DNA of 64,000 bases, taken from assembly GCF_000969605.1 (NCBI RefSeq), contig NZ_JZUE01000011.1, forward strand, positions 124,001 to 188,000. The letters are read 5' to 3'. Source of the stretch: Aquincola tertiaricarbonis. Its GTDB lineage: Bacteria; Pseudomonadota; Gammaproteobacteria; Burkholderiales; Burkholderiaceae_C. Below the pieces are notes generated by a model. The model worked only from the letters and a program-made list of their open reading frames with translations, was not told the origin of the DNA and did not search any database. The position numbers and the translations under genes are program-made. Shown here piece by piece: positions 36,678 to 45,891 of the stretch. Every line of letters starts with the position of its first letter. Position 1 is the first letter of the stretch.

Positions 36678-39260
36678 ATGGCAGGCCCGCGCGGCGGCTT
36701 CAAGCCCGGCGACTGGTTCCAGCAGCATGGCTGGAAGCCCTTTCCCTTCCAGCGCGATGTGTGGTCCGCGATGGTGGCGGGCCGCAGCGGCCTGCTGCAT
36801 GCCACCACCGGCGCAGGCAAGACCTATGCGGTGTGGTTCGGCGCGCTGGCCCGCGCGGCCGCGCTGGGCGCGCCGCTGCCTGGCCGCAGCGCGCCACCGC
36901 TGGGTGTGTTGTGGCTCACGCCCATGCGCGCGCTGGCCGCCGACACCACCCGCGCGTTGCAGCTGCCGCTGCCCGAGGTGGCCCCGGCCTGGAGCATCGG
37001 CCAGCGCACCGGCGACACCGCCTCGGCCGAGCGGGCCCGCCAGGACCGCAAGCTGCCCACCGCGCTGGTCACCACGCCCGAGTCGCTGACCCTGATGCTC
37101 ACCCGCGCCAGTGCGCGCGAGGACCTGGCGGGCGTGCACACCGTCATCGTCGACGAGTGGCACGAGCTGGTGGGCAACAAGCGCGGCGTGCAGGTGCAGC
37201 TGGCCATCGCACGGCTGCGGCAATGGAACCCGCGGCTGGTGGTGTGGGGCCTGTCGGCCACGCTGGGCAATTCGGCCGAGGCCATGGCCACGCTGGTGGG
37301 CCACGAGGCGGGCGAGCTGGTGCTGGGCCGGGTGCCCAAGGACCTGGCCATCGATACGCTGCTGCCGGCCGACGTTGGCCACTTCTCGTGGGGCGGGCAC
37401 CTGGGCGCGCAGATGCAGATGCCGGTGGTGGAGGAGATCGAGCGCTCCGGCACCACGCTGGTCTTCACCAACGTGCGCTCGCAGGCCGAGGCCTGGTACC
37501 AGCTGCTGCTGGCCGCGCGGCCCGACTGGGCGGGCGTGGTGGCGCTGCACCACGGATCGCTGGACAAGAGCGTGCGCGAATGGGTGGAGCTGGGCCTGAA
37601 GGAAGGCCGGCTGCGCGCGGTGGTGGCCACCTCCAGCCTGGACCTGGGCGTGGACTTCCTGCCGGTGGAGCGGGTGCTGCAGATTGGCAGCGCCAAGGGC
37701 GTGGCACGGCTGCTGCAGCGTGCCGGCCGCAGCGGCCACGCACCCGGCCGGCCCAGCCGGGTGACGCTGGTGCCCACGCAGGCGCTGGAGCTGGTGGAAG
37801 GCGCCGCCGCCCGCCGCGCCGCGCAGGCCGGCCAGGTGGAAGGCCGCCGCACGCCGGCCAAGCCGCTGGACGTGCTGGTGCAGCACCTGGTGACCGTGGC
37901 GCTGGGCGGCGGCTTCACCGCCGATGCGTTGTATGAGGAAGTGCGCGGCGCACCTGCCTATACAAGTTTGACGCGCGAGGAGTTCGACTGGGCGCTGTCC
38001 TTCGTGGAGCGCGGCGGCAGCAGTCTGGGCGCGTATCCCGAGTACCACCGCGTGGTGCCCGACGAGCACGGCGTGTACTGCGTGCCCGACGCGGCCATCG
38101 CGCGCCGCCACCGCATGGGCGTGGGCACCATCGTCAGCGACTCCACCATGCCCATCCAGTGGGTGGGTGGCGGCGTGCTGGGGCACATGGAGGAGAGCTT
38201 CATCGCGCGGCTGAACCCCGGCGACTGCTTCGTCTTCGGCGGCCGCGCGCTGGAATACGTGCGCACCCGCGACATGACGGCCTATGTCAAGAAGGCCAGC
38301 GGCCGCAGCGGCAAGCTCGCCTCGTGGAACGGCGCCAAGATGCCGCTGTCCAGCGAGCTGGCCGATGCGTTGCAGGCCCTGCTGCACCAGGCCGCGCAGG
38401 AGGTGGCCGACACCTTCCCCGCCGGTCCGCCGGCGGCCGATGCACCGCCGCCGCCGGGGCGCAAGGGCGCCGCCTTCGGCGAGCCGGAGCTGCGGGCCGC
38501 CTGGCCGATGCTGCAGGTGCAGGTGCGGTTGTCGCACCTGCCGCAAGCCGGCCGGCTGCTGGTGGAGCAGTACCGCTCGCGCGAAGGTCATCACCTCTTC
38601 GTCTATGCCTTCGGCGGCCGCAACGTGCACCTGGGCATTGCGCAGCTGCTGGCCTGGCGCTTCGCGCGCACGCAACCCAACACCTTCTCCATCTCGATCA
38701 ACGACTACGGCTTCGAGCTGCTGAGCATCAATCCGGTGGACGTGGCGCCGCTGCTGGACGGCAGCGTGCTGGCCGAGCAGGACCTGCTGCACGACATGCT
38801 GGCCAGCCTCAACAGCAGCGCCCTGGCGCGCAAGCGCTTCCGCGAGATCGCGCGGGTGGCCGGCCTGATCTTCAGCGGCTTTCCCGGCGCGCCCAAGAGC
38901 ACGCGGCAGCTGCAGGCGTCGTCCAGCCTGTTCTACGAGGTGTTCCGCAAGTACGACGCGGGCAACCGCCTGCTCAGCCAGGCCGAGCACGAGGTGCTGG
39001 CCCAGGAACTGGAGCTGGGCCGGCTGGGCAGCGTGCTGGCGCGCATGCGCTCGCTGCACATCGACCTGGTGTCGCTGCAGGTGCCCACGCCCTTCAGCCT
39101 GCCGCTGATGGTGGAGCGCTTCCGCGAGCAGCTCAGCACCGAGAAGCTGGCCGACCGGCTGGCCCGCATCGTGGCCGATGCGGAGAGGGTGCTGGCCCAT
39201 CCACCGCTGCCTGGCAGGCCCCGCCTGCCCAAGGCCCGGGTGGTGCGCCGCAGGGCCTGA
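36678..39260 (+). CDS. Lhr-type (ligase-associated) DEXH-box helicase
   Basis: An 860-residue superfamily 2 helicase of the bacterial ligase-associated Lhr group. Motif I is TTGAGKT (about 45-51), motif II is VIVDEWHE (DEXH class), motif III LSATLGN and motif [28 protein letters not shown] with QRAGRSGH. The C-terminal Lhr winged helix and beta-barrel regions follow ([39 protein letters not shown]-like end). Its usual partners, an ATP-dependent DNA ligase, a beta-lactamase-fold exonuclease and the PdeM phosphoesterase, are not next to it. The start at 36678 follows DUF429 by eight bases. Confidence 0.92.
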   Translation: MAGPRGGFKPGDWFQQHGWKPFPFQRDVWSAMVAGRSGLLHATTGAGKTYAVWFGALARAAALGAPLPGRSAPPLGVLWLTPMRALAADTTRALQLPLPEVAPAWSIGQRTGDTASAERARQDRKLPTALVTTPESLTLMLTRASAREDLAGVHTVIVDEWHELVGNKRGVQVQLAIARLRQWNPRLVVWGLSATLGNSAEAMATLVGHEAGELVLGRVPKDLAIDTLLPADVGHFSWGGHLGAQMQMPVVEEIERSGTTLVFTNVRSQAEAWYQLLLAARPDWAGVVALHHGSLDKSVREWVELGLKEGRLRAVVATSSLDLGVDFLPVERVLQIGSAKGVARLLQRAGRSGHAPGRPSRVTLVPTQALELVEGAAARRAAQAGQVEGRRTPAKPLDVLVQHLVTVALGGGFTADALYEEVRGAPAYTSLTREEFDWALSFVERGGSSLGAYPEYHRVVPDEHGVYCVPDAAIARRHRMGVGTIVSDSTMPIQWVGGGVLGHMEESFIARLNPGDCFVFGGRALEYVRTRDMTAYVKKASGRSGKLASWNGAKMPLSSELADALQALLHQAAQEVADTFPAGPPAADAPPPPGRKGAAFGEPELRAAWPMLQVQVRLSHLPQAGRLLVEQYRSREGHHLFVYAFGGRNVHLGIAQLLAWRFARTQPNTFSISINDYGFELLSINPVDVAPLLDGSVLAEQDLLHDMLASLNSSALARKRFREIARVAGLIFSGFPGAPKSTRQLQASSSLFYEVFRKYDAGNRLLSQAEHEVLAQELELGRLGSVLARMRSLHIDLVSLQVPTPFSLPLMVERFREQLSTEKLADRLARIVADAERVLAHPPLPGRPRLPKARVVRRRA

Positions 39261-39363
39261 GCCGGGGCCACGCGCCTTCATCCGGCGAGCCTGGCGCGCT
39301 GCACCGCGGCAGGGCAAACAGCGGGCCTCCCTGCAGCTTTCTTCGTGCGGGTTTACACGTTCT

Positions 39364-39391
39364 TTGCATTGAGTTGGTGCGCCGTTAGAGT
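39364..39391 (+). promoter_or_regulatory. Possible sigma-70 promoter for the ridA-like gene
   Basis: TTGCAT at 39364-39369 and TAGAGT at 39386-39391 are 16 bases apart, within AT-richer DNA that stands out from its surroundings. They lie about 50 bases ahead of the start at 39440. Only a moderate match. Confidence 0.35.
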
Positions 39392-39439
39392 GAATTTGCA
39401 CCACATCGAGTGCATACAACCACGTCAGGAGACAGTCTC

Positions 39440-39904
39440 ATGGTCCCTTGTCTGAGGGCCGGCCGCATTGGGCTGGCGGGCGTCGCTCCCTTGTTGCTGG
39501 TGGCGTGTGCCATGCCCCCCATGGCGGGCAAGCAGGTGGTGTCCAGTCCCGATGCGCCCGCGGCCATCGGGCCTTATTCGCAAGCCATCAAGCATGGCAA
39601 CACCTTGTACCTGGCGGGTCAGATTCCCATCGACCCCAAGACCAACCAGCTCAACACCGGCTCGATCGAGGAGCAGACCCGCCTGGTGCTGGACAACCTC
39701 AAGGCCGTGCTTGCCGCCAATGGCATGACGCTGGACGACGTGGTGCTGACCCACGTGTTCATGAAGGACCTGAACGACTTCGCGAAGATGAATGCCGTCT
39801 ACGCGACCTACTTCAAGGACAAGCCGCCTGCCCGTGCCACGGTGCAGGTCGCGCGGCTGCCACGCGACGTGGCGGTCGAGATCTCGGCGGTCGCGGCCCG
39901 CTAG
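39440..39904 (+). CDS. RidA-family enamine/imine deaminase with lipoprotein signal
   Basis: A 154-residue RidA (YjgF/YER057c/UK114) domain (about 30-154) preceded by a lipoprotein signal ending LLLVAC (Cys23). Ala follows the Cys, so the outer membrane is the expected site. The RidA part looks active: PAAIGPYSQAIKHGNTLYLAGQIPID, VLTHVFMKDLNDF and ARATVQVARLPRDVAVEI, including the Arg and Glu used to hydrolyse 2-aminoacrylate and related imines. Most RidA proteins are cytosolic and about 128 residues long, so export is unusual. AGGAGA at 39427 supports the start. A Tat-exported PLP enzyme follows, a class of enzyme that can make RidA substrates. Confidence 0.9.
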   Translation: MVPCLRAGRIGLAGVAPLLLVACAMPPMAGKQVVSSPDAPAAIGPYSQAIKHGNTLYLAGQIPIDPKTNQLNTGSIEEQTRLVLDNLKAVLAANGMTLDDVVLTHVFMKDLNDFAKMNAVYATYFKDKPPARATVQVARLPRDVAVEISAVAAR

Positions 39905-39909
39905 CACGC

Positions 39910-39934
39910 GCCGGGCCAGGCGGCCCGGCCTTTT
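39910..39934 (+). terminator. Rho-independent terminator after the ridA-like gene
   Basis: An 8-base perfect stem (39910-39917 with 39922-39929, GCCGGGCC/GGCCCGGC), a 4-base loop and then CTTTT. It lies five bases after the ridA-like stop, so the following PLP-enzyme gene probably has its own promoter or depends on read-through. Confidence 0.8.
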
Positions 39935-40025
39935 CCGCCCTTCGGCCTTCATCCACCGAGCGTACAAGACGCGCCGGGTGCCGCATTGCGCCCATCCACT
40001 TCACTGCAGTACGGAAGGAAGTTCC

Positions 40026-41441
40026 ATGTCCGAGCATCAACATCCGGTGTCCTCGCAGCCTGAGGCCCAGCCCCAGCGCCGCAACTTCTTCAAGCTGATG
40101 GGCGCCGGTGCCGGCGCGCTGGCCGCGGGCACGCTGCCGCTGGTGAGCAAGGAGGCCTTCGCGGCCACCAACCACGTGATGGGCGAGCCGCATCCGGCCT
40201 TCGTGCTGGACCCGTCCATCCTCTACATGAACATCGGCACCACCGGCAGCACGCCGGCGCACCTGCTGCGCGCCTTCGACGACTACAACCGCGAGGTGGC
40301 GCGCAACCCGCGCGAGACCCTGGGAGGCACCACGCCGATGCGCGCGGCCATTGCCCCCGGCTTTGGTTGCGAGACCGAAGAGATCGTGATGACCTACAAC
40401 ACCACCGACGGGATGAACAAGATCCTGGCCGGGGTGGAGCTGAATGCCGGCGACGAGATCATCACCACCAACCATGAGCACCCGGGCGGCAATGGCCCGA
40501 TGAACCTGCTGGCCTGGCGCAAGGGCGTGGTCATCAAGCGGGTGGAGCTGCCGGTGGGCAACAACCAGACCGCGCAGGACTACGTGAACCTGTTTGCCGC
40601 GGCCATCACCGCCAAGACCAAGGCCTTCGTGTTCTCGGCGCCCACGTACCTGACGGGCACCATGCTGCCGTACAAGCGCCTGGCGCAGCTGGCGCAGCAG
40701 AACAACATCATGACCATCGTGGACGGCGCGCATGCCACCGGCATGTTCAACCTCAAGTTCCACGAGACCGGCATCGACTTCTGGGGCTGCTCCGGCCACA
40801 AGTGGCAATGCGGCCCCGGCGGCACCGGCATCCTGTACATCCGCAACCGGGTGAGCCAGTACAACCCGCGCCCGCTGTTCAACTTCTGGCCGACCAACAC
40901 CAACAACACCGCGCTCACCGGACCGCGCACCAACGACAACGCGGCCAGCTACCAGATCGGCACGCGGGTGCAGAGCATCGGCAACCCGAACTATCCGATG
41001 CTCAAGGTGTTCAGCGAATGCTGCACCTACTGGGACGAGATCGGCCGCGCCGCCATCGAGGCGCACGACCTGGCGCTGTCGGCCTACCTCAAGCAGAAGA
41101 TCGCGCAGGCCTGGGGCACCTCGCGGCTGTATTCGCCGATGGGCGACCCGGAGCTGGTGTCGGCGCTGACCTCGTTCAACCCGTTCCACGGGCCGTCGCT
41201 CTCGCTGGCCGCCGGCAGCACCGCGGCCGCGGCCGAGACGGCGCAGTCCGGCACCTTCGTCGAGCGCATGCGCACCGAGTACGGCATCGTCATCCGCAAC
41301 ACCGCCGTGCCGGTGCCGGGCTCCACCGCATCGCACCATCCGCTGCGCATCTCCACCCACCTGTTCCATTCGGCGCAGGACGTGGACCGGCTGGTGGCCT
41401 CCATGCGGGAGCTGACCAAGCGCATGCTGGCCGGCCGTTGA
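40026..41441 (+). CDS. Tat-exported class V aminotransferase-fold PLP enzyme (PvdN-like)
   Basis: A 471-residue PLP enzyme of the class V (cysteine desulfurase/isopenicillin N epimerase) fold. A twin-arginine signal begins QRRNFFKLMGAGAGALAAG and a cleavage site is likely after AFA (residue 46), so it works folded in the periplasm. PLP residues: Asp233 and His236 in IVDGAHATG, and Lys259 in CSGHKWQCGPGG. TNHEHPGGNGP and FVFSAPTYLTGTMLP are family regions. Pseudomonas PvdN, which modifies pyoverdine in the periplasm, has this same combination, but no pyoverdine genes are visible here. The substrate is unknown. The exported RidA protein lies just upstream. Confidence 0.88.
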   Translation: MSEHQHPVSSQPEAQPQRRNFFKLMGAGAGALAAGTLPLVSKEAFAATNHVMGEPHPAFVLDPSILYMNIGTTGSTPAHLLRAFDDYNREVARNPRETLGGTTPMRAAIAPGFGCETEEIVMTYNTTDGMNKILAGVELNAGDEIITTNHEHPGGNGPMNLLAWRKGVVIKRVELPVGNNQTAQDYVNLFAAAITAKTKAFVFSAPTYLTGTMLPYKRLAQLAQQNNIMTIVDGAHATGMFNLKFHETGIDFWGCSGHKWQCGPGGTGILYIRNRVSQYNPRPLFNFWPTNTNNTALTGPRTNDNAASYQIGTRVQSIGNPNYPMLKVFSECCTYWDEIGRAAIEAHDLALSAYLKQKIAQAWGTSRLYSPMGDPELVSALTSFNPFHGPSLSLAAGSTAAAAETAQSGTFVERMRTEYGIVIRNTAVPVPGSTASHHPLRISTHLFHSAQDVDRLVASMRELTKRMLAGR

Positions 41442-41457
41442 TGCCGCCGCCCGTCCA

Positions 41458-41471
41458 CTTGACTAGACAAG
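41458..41471. promoter_or_regulatory. CTTGTCTAGACAAG-like palindrome (13/14) ahead of the PEP-CTERM gene
   Basis: Reads CTTGACTAGACAAG, the best copy of the motif in the window. It lies in the 44-base gap between the PLP-enzyme stop and the PEP-CTERM start, partly touching the AGGAG ribosome site region (41474-41478). The location suits a repressor operator. Confidence 0.5.
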
Positions 41472-41485
41472 CCAGGAGTACCTCC

Positions 41486-42037
41486 ATGATCCGCAAGCAC
41501 ACCCCGCTGGCGCTGGCCGCCGCGCTGCTGTTCATCGCCCACGGCGCATCGGCCGCCACCTTCGAATTCACCGGCACTACCGCGGGCGGGCCCACGTTCA
41601 GCAGGCCGGTTGAAACGCTGGACTTCATCCCCACGATCGACCCGGTCGCCTACAGCGCGTTCGAGTTCACCGTCAGCAGCACCGGCTTCTACAACTTTCT
41701 GAGCGTGGCCAACGGCGGCTGGGACAACTTCACCCTGCTGTACGGCCCGGGCTTCAACCCGGCCTTCCCGCTGACCAACGCCATCGTGGCCAACGACGAC
41801 CGCAACTTCACCGCCGGCGAGTCGGCCTTCTCGGCCAACCTGTCGGCCGGTGTCCGCTACACCTACGTCACCACCGGCCTTGAATCGATGGCGTTCGGCG
41901 CCTTCAACAACAGCATCGAAGGCATGGGCACCGTCACCGCGGTGCCCGAGCCGTCCACCTACCTGATGCTGGCGCTGGGCCTGGCGGCCCTGGGCTGCAA
42001 GCGGCTCTCAGCCCGCCGGGCCGCCCCAAGGGGCTGA
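41486..42037 (+). CDS. PEP-CTERM sorting domain protein
   Basis: A 183-residue exported protein with a signal peptide (LALAAALLFIAHGASAA), a beta-rich middle part of unknown function (FTVSSTGFYNFLSVANGG; SANLSAGVRYTYVTTGLESMAFG) and a C-terminal PEP-CTERM signal. That signal is VPEPSTYLMLALGLAALG followed by basic CKRLSARRAA. Such signals are processed by exosortase (EpsH) in biofilm-forming betaproteobacteria. No exosortase gene is in the window. AGGAG at 41474-41478 supports the start. Confidence 0.93.
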   Translation: MIRKHTPLALAAALLFIAHGASAATFEFTGTTAGGPTFSRPVETLDFIPTIDPVAYSAFEFTVSSTGFYNFLSVANGGWDNFTLLYGPGFNPAFPLTNAIVANDDRNFTAGESAFSANLSAGVRYTYVTTGLESMAFGAFNNSIEGMGTVTAVPEPSTYLMLALGLAALGCKRLSARRAAPRG

Positions 42038-42075
42038 CGCCCCCTCGGGGGGCCGCGAGCGCAGCGAGCTTGGGG
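42024..42075. repeat. REP-like palindromic element / possible terminator
   Basis: A nested palindrome. The outer arms are CCCCAAG (42024-42030) and CTTGGGG (42069-42075), the inner hairpin is GCCCCC-TCG-GGGGGC (42039-42053), and GCGAGC is repeated directly at 42055 and 42064. It overlaps the end of the PEP-CTERM coding sequence and lies between convergent genes. Similar C/G-run elements with a GAGCGCAGCGAGC core are scattered in Burkholderiales genomes as far as I recall; only one copy is in this window. Confidence 0.6.
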
Positions 42076-42082
42076 GCTGGCC

Positions 42083-42802
42083 TCAGTTCTCGGCGTCGAG
42101 GATGAAGCGGGCGTTGTCGATCAGCACCTCCAGCCGCACCCGGGCGCGGCTGCCCAGCCGGCCTTCGGTGCCGGCGGCCTCGAAGCATTCGATCTCGAGG
42201 TCGCCGGTGCCGTAGCGCTGCGTCAGGCAGTAGTACGGCCGGCCGCGGTTCATCTCCACCGACCAGCGCATCTCCGACGTGCCCGCCACTCTGGTGCCGC
42301 TGCAGTCGGCATATTCGGTGGAGCGCAGGAAGGGGCCGCTGTCGCCCACGCGCGCCGCGGTGGGCAGGTTGCCGGTCAGCGTGGACAGGCTGCACTCGGT
42401 GCCGTCGTAGCGGGTGCCGGCCACGGCGCCGGTGGCCGCGTTGTGGAAGATCTCCTGCGAGACGGTGTCGGTGCTGGCATTGCCCTGCGACAGCGTGGCC
42501 GACTGCGTGGCCCGGTCGTACACCTGGTTGTCCAGCGGAAAGATGCCCGGCACGCCGGGCGCATAGCTCAGCCGAAGCTGGTAGTCCAGGTTGTCGTTGC
42601 CGCGGCCGGCCACCGTCCAGCTGCCACCCACCGTGAGCAGCTGGTGCATGCCGGCACGCACGTTGAAGGTGGTGTTGGACGGCAGGCCGTCGTCATCGTC
42701 GCTGCCGCCGCCGCAGGCGGCCAGCAGGGTGGTGGCGGCCGCCAGGGCCAGCACCAGGGCGCCCGACAGCGGGCGCGAATACTTCGCGGGCGTGAACATC
42801 AT
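42083..42802 (-). CDS. Hypothetical lipoprotein
   Basis: A 239-residue protein with a clear lipoprotein signal: [18 protein letters not shown], followed by the low-complexity tether GGGSDDDDG. The mature part has no domain I recognise. It is beta-rich and contains four cysteines (ECSLSTL, ADCSGT, YYCLTQ, IECFEA) that could form two disulfides. It begins NTTFNVRAGMHQLLTVGGSWTV. Adjacent ATGs at 42802 and 42799 are both possible starts, with weak ribosome-site complementarity (CGAGG). It stands alone and converges on the PEP-CTERM gene. Confidence 0.75.
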   Translation of the reverse strand: MMFTPAKYSRPLSGALVLALAAATTLLAACGGGSDDDDGLPSNTTFNVRAGMHQLLTVGGSWTVAGRGNDNLDYQLRLSYAPGVPGIFPLDNQVYDRATQSATLSQGNASTDTVSQEIFHNAATGAVAGTRYDGTECSLSTLTGNLPTAARVGDSGPFLRSTEYADCSGTRVAGTSEMRWSVEMNRGRPYYCLTQRYGTGDLEIECFEAAGTEGRLGSRARVRLEVLIDNARFILDAEN

Positions 42803-42971
42803 TGCCTCGTTGATTGCCGTGCGTGTCACTTTAACTGCGGCCGGCGGATGCCGCCGAAGGCCACGGGCGGCAGAATGCGCCGCGCACCCCCGCCCGCTCC
42901 GCGGCCCCTGGCGGCCGCCCTGATCGCCCGATGTCGTCCACCCCTCGCGCCGCCGCCGCGCCCACCGCGGC

Positions 42972-45143
42972 ATGACCCGCCTGTCGATCCCCCGCCGCTG
43001 GACCTGGCATGTGCCGGCCCATGGCATCAACGGCATCAGCGTGGCGCTGGGCGTGCTGCTGGTGCAGCTGGTGGGCGGCCTGCTGGGCGGCCATGCGGCG
43101 GCGCTGGTGGCCTCGGGCGGCGCCATCTTCGCCAGCCTGGCCGACACCCCGAACCCGCCGCGCCGCACGCTGCGCCGGGTGGCCACCGCGGCCATCGTGG
43201 GCTTCGTGGCCACGGTGCTGGTCACGGCGCTGCGCTCGCATGAGCTGGCGCTGGGCGGGCTCATCACGCTGATCGCCTTCGTGTCCAGCCTGATGCTGGC
43301 CTGGGGCGTGCGGGCCGGGCCCATCTCCTTCGTGCCCATCCTGGCGATCGTGTTCACCATGGCCGCGCCGCCGCTGCAGGGCTGGCAGTCGCAGGCCGCG
43401 CATGCGGGCTGGACGGCGCTGGGTGGCTGCCTGTACCTGGTGTGGTCGGTGCTGTCGTCGCGGCTGCTGCAGCCGCGCTACCGCGCGCTGGCGCTGGCGG
43501 CCGCGCTGGAGGCCACGGCCGCGCTGCTGCGCTCGCGCGCGGCGCTGCTGCTGCAGGACCGCATGCGGCCCGAAGGTGCGCCGCCGCTGCAGGATTGGAT
43601 GGACCGCCAGGTGAGCCTGGACGAGCGGCTGCAGGCCGCACGCGACCTGCTGTTCGAAGCCGCCCACCGCACCGGCGCCAAGGCGGCCGACGTGCCACGT
43701 GGCATCGCGGTGCTGCTGCTGGCCATCGACCTGCGCGACACGTTGCTGGGCAGCGAGCTGGACCTGGACCTGCTGGGCCACGACGCGCCGGCCGAGCGCC
43801 TGCGCGGCCAGCTCGCCGCCACCATCGACACCACCGCCGCCGCGCTGGACCGCATGGCGCTGGCGCTGCAGCTGGGCCTGCCGGGCGATGCGCCCAGCTC
43901 GCGCCACCAGCCGGCGCTGGCCGATGCGGTGGAGGCCTTCGGCGCCAATCCTTCGCGCAGTGCGCTGGCCACCGCGCTGCTGGACCGCTCGCGCCACATC
44001 GCCGACGACCTGGCCCGCATGCAGGCGGCGCTGGCGGGCATCGAGCTGCCGCGGCCACTGGGCGCGGACGAGCTGCGCTTCTTCGTCTCGCCCGAAGGCT
44101 GGCCGCTGGCGGCGCTGCGGCCGCACCTGCGCCTGGGCTCGCCGATCTTCCGCCATGCGCTGCGCAGCGCGGTGGCGCTGGGCACGGCCTACTTCCTGGC
44201 GCTGGCGCTGCCCTGGGCCTCGCATCCGCACTGGCTGGTGCTGAGCGTGGGCGTGGTGCTGCGCGGCAACCTGGACCAGACGCTGTCGCGGCGCGATGCA
44301 CGGGTGGCCGGCACGGTGCTGGGCTGCCTGCTGGTGCTGGTGTTCGCGCAGGTGCATTCGCCGCTGCTGTCCAGCCTGGTGTTCCTGGTGGCGGCTGGTA
44401 CCTCGCATGCATTCGTCAACGTGCGCTACCTGGTCACCGCCACCGCGGCCACGGTGATGGCGCTGGTGCAGGCCCACCTGGCCGATCCGGCCGGCGGCTT
44501 CGGCGTGGGCGAGCGGCTGGCCGACACGGTGCTGGGCGCGTTGCTGGCCTGGGGCTTCAGCTACGTGCTGCCGGCCTGGGAGCGGCGCGGCGTGGGCCGC
44601 CTGGTGGAGCGGGTGCAGCGCAGCCTGCGCACCCTGGTGCAGGAGGCGCTGCGGTGGCCCGAGCCGGGCGCCCGCGACGTGGCGCTGCGCTTGGCGCGGC
44701 GAGAGGTGTACGAGGCCATCGGCGGCATCGCCGCGAGCGCGCAGCGCACCCGTGCGGAGCCCCAGCGGGTGCAGGTGCCGCTGTACGCCATGGCCACGCT
44801 GCTCACGCAGTGCCATGTGCTGCTGGCCCAGCTGGCGGCGGTGCGCACCATGCTCACCCGCCGGGCCGACCGGCTGGACCGTGAAGCCTCCGAGCACGCG
44901 CTGCGCGAGGCGGCGGCGGAGATCGATGCGGTGCTGGCGGCCATCGGCGATGCGCAGCGGCCGCCGGAGGCCGGGCCGCCGCGCCTGCCGCCGCAGAGCA
45001 CCGGCGACCTGCGGCTGCCGCCGCTGGGCCACAACGAGCCGCTGCTGCCCTGGCTGCAGCGCCGGCTGGGGCTGGCGGTGCTGGGCGCGCGGCGGGTGGC
45101 CGCGGCCGCGGCGGCGGTGGCGCAGGCACGCCGGCAGGGCTGA
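42972..45143 (+). CDS. FUSC/YccS-type inner-membrane protein (putative aromatic-acid exporter)
   Basis: A 723-residue protein with two clusters of membrane segments (about 20-165 and 400-540), each followed by a cytosolic helical region. This is the duplicated layout of the FUSC family (YccS/YhfK, AaeB, fusaric acid resistance). The second cluster has [26 protein letters not shown] and [28 protein letters not shown], the typical FUSC region. Neither the AaeA-type membrane fusion partner nor an outer-membrane factor is adjacent, so YccS-like function (unknown) is as likely as efflux. It diverges from the hypothetical lipoprotein at 42802. Confidence 0.87.
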   Translation: MTRLSIPRRWTWHVPAHGINGISVALGVLLVQLVGGLLGGHAAALVASGGAIFASLADTPNPPRRTLRRVATAAIVGFVATVLVTALRSHELALGGLITLIAFVSSLMLAWGVRAGPISFVPILAIVFTMAAPPLQGWQSQAAHAGWTALGGCLYLVWSVLSSRLLQPRYRALALAAALEATAALLRSRAALLLQDRMRPEGAPPLQDWMDRQVSLDERLQAARDLLFEAAHRTGAKAADVPRGIAVLLLAIDLRDTLLGSELDLDLLGHDAPAERLRGQLAATIDTTAAALDRMALALQLGLPGDAPSSRHQPALADAVEAFGANPSRSALATALLDRSRHIADDLARMQAALAGIELPRPLGADELRFFVSPEGWPLAALRPHLRLGSPIFRHALRSAVALGTAYFLALALPWASHPHWLVLSVGVVLRGNLDQTLSRRDARVAGTVLGCLLVLVFAQVHSPLLSSLVFLVAAGTSHAFVNVRYLVTATAATVMALVQAHLADPAGGFGVGERLADTVLGALLAWGFSYVLPAWERRGVGRLVERVQRSLRTLVQEALRWPEPGARDVALRLARREVYEAIGGIAASAQRTRAEPQRVQVPLYAMATLLTQCHVLLAQLAAVRTMLTRRADRLDREASEHALREAAAEIDAVLAAIGDAQRPPEAGPPRLPPQSTGDLRLPPLGHNEPLLPWLQRRLGLAVLGARRVAAAAAAVAQARRQG

Positions 45144-45167
45144 GGCTGCCGCGGCGCGGACGGTGCG

Positions 45168-45827
45168 CTACCAGCGGTCGGGCAGCTGCAGCGCCAGCAC
45201 CAGCAGGCCGCCTTCCTTGACCAGGTAGCCGCCGCGCTCCAGATCCTTCATCAGCCGGCTGATCATCTCGCGCGAGCAGCCCACCCGGTGCGCCAGCGCC
45301 TGGTGCGTCAGCCGCTCGGAGATGACGCGGCGCCCGGTGGCATCGGGCTGCGCCAGCGCATTCAGCAGGTGGGCCAGGCGGCCGTAGACGTCGTTCAGCG
45401 CGATCTGCCGCGCCGACAGCGTGGCCGCCCGGGCGCGCCGGATCAGCCGCGACAGCAGCACGAAGGCGAATTCCGGATGCTCGGCCAAATAGGCGGTGAG
45501 GGCCTGCCTGCCCACCATCGCGCATTCGGTGGGCTCCAGCGTCACCACGCTGGCGGAACGGCGCTCGCCGTCCAGGCTCATCTCGCCCACGTAGTCGCCG
45601 GGTCCGTAGAGGCCATAGGTCACCTCGCGGCCGTTGCGGTCGGCCGAGAACACCCGCACCCGGCCCGACAGGATGATGAAGATCGCGTCGCCGGCATCGC
45701 CTTCCTCGATCAGCAGGGCGCCGCGGGGGCAGCGCATGCGGCTGCCGCGGGCGGCCAGCTCGGCCAGGTGCGCGGGCAGCGGCGGGGGCGGTTCGGGCGG
45801 CGAAGGCGGCGGCGGGGCCAGGGGCAT
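45168..45827 (-). CDS. Crp/Fnr-family transcriptional regulator (second copy)
   Basis: A 219-residue regulator. A proline-rich start (APPPPSPPEPPPPLPAH) is followed by the cyclic-nucleotide-binding barrel ([44 protein letters not shown]) and a winged helix (ISERLTHQALAHRVGCSREM, then ISRLMKDLERGGYLV). No FNR-type cysteine set is present. The recognition helix is nearly that of the 390-1058 regulator (SREMxSRxMKDLE), so the two may bind related sites. It converges on the FUSC gene with a 24-base gap. Confidence 0.92.
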   Translation of the reverse strand: MPLAPPPPSPPEPPPPLPAHLAELAARGSRMRCPRGALLIEEGDAGDAIFIILSGRVRVFSADRNGREVTYGLYGPGDYVGEMSLDGERRSASVVTLEPTECAMVGRQALTAYLAEHPEFAFVLLSRLIRRARAATLSARQIALNDVYGRLAHLLNALAQPDATGRRVISERLTHQALAHRVGCSREMISRLMKDLERGGYLVKEGGLLVLALQLPDRW

Positions 45828-45891
45828 CGCCCGATGCTATCGGGCGGCGGCCGTGCCGCGCATCCCGACGATCACCGGCGCGGCGTGCCCG

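Noticed and set aside
37959-37972. TATACAAG half-site in the helicase as another HutC-like operator
   Set aside because: Only about 11 of 14 positions match and it is deep in coding sequence.
36327-39419. 1030-codon open frame on the minus strand across the helicase
   Set aside because: It is antisense to a clearly real helicase with all motifs; high GC makes long antisense frames common, and its product is His/Gln/Arg-rich with no domain.
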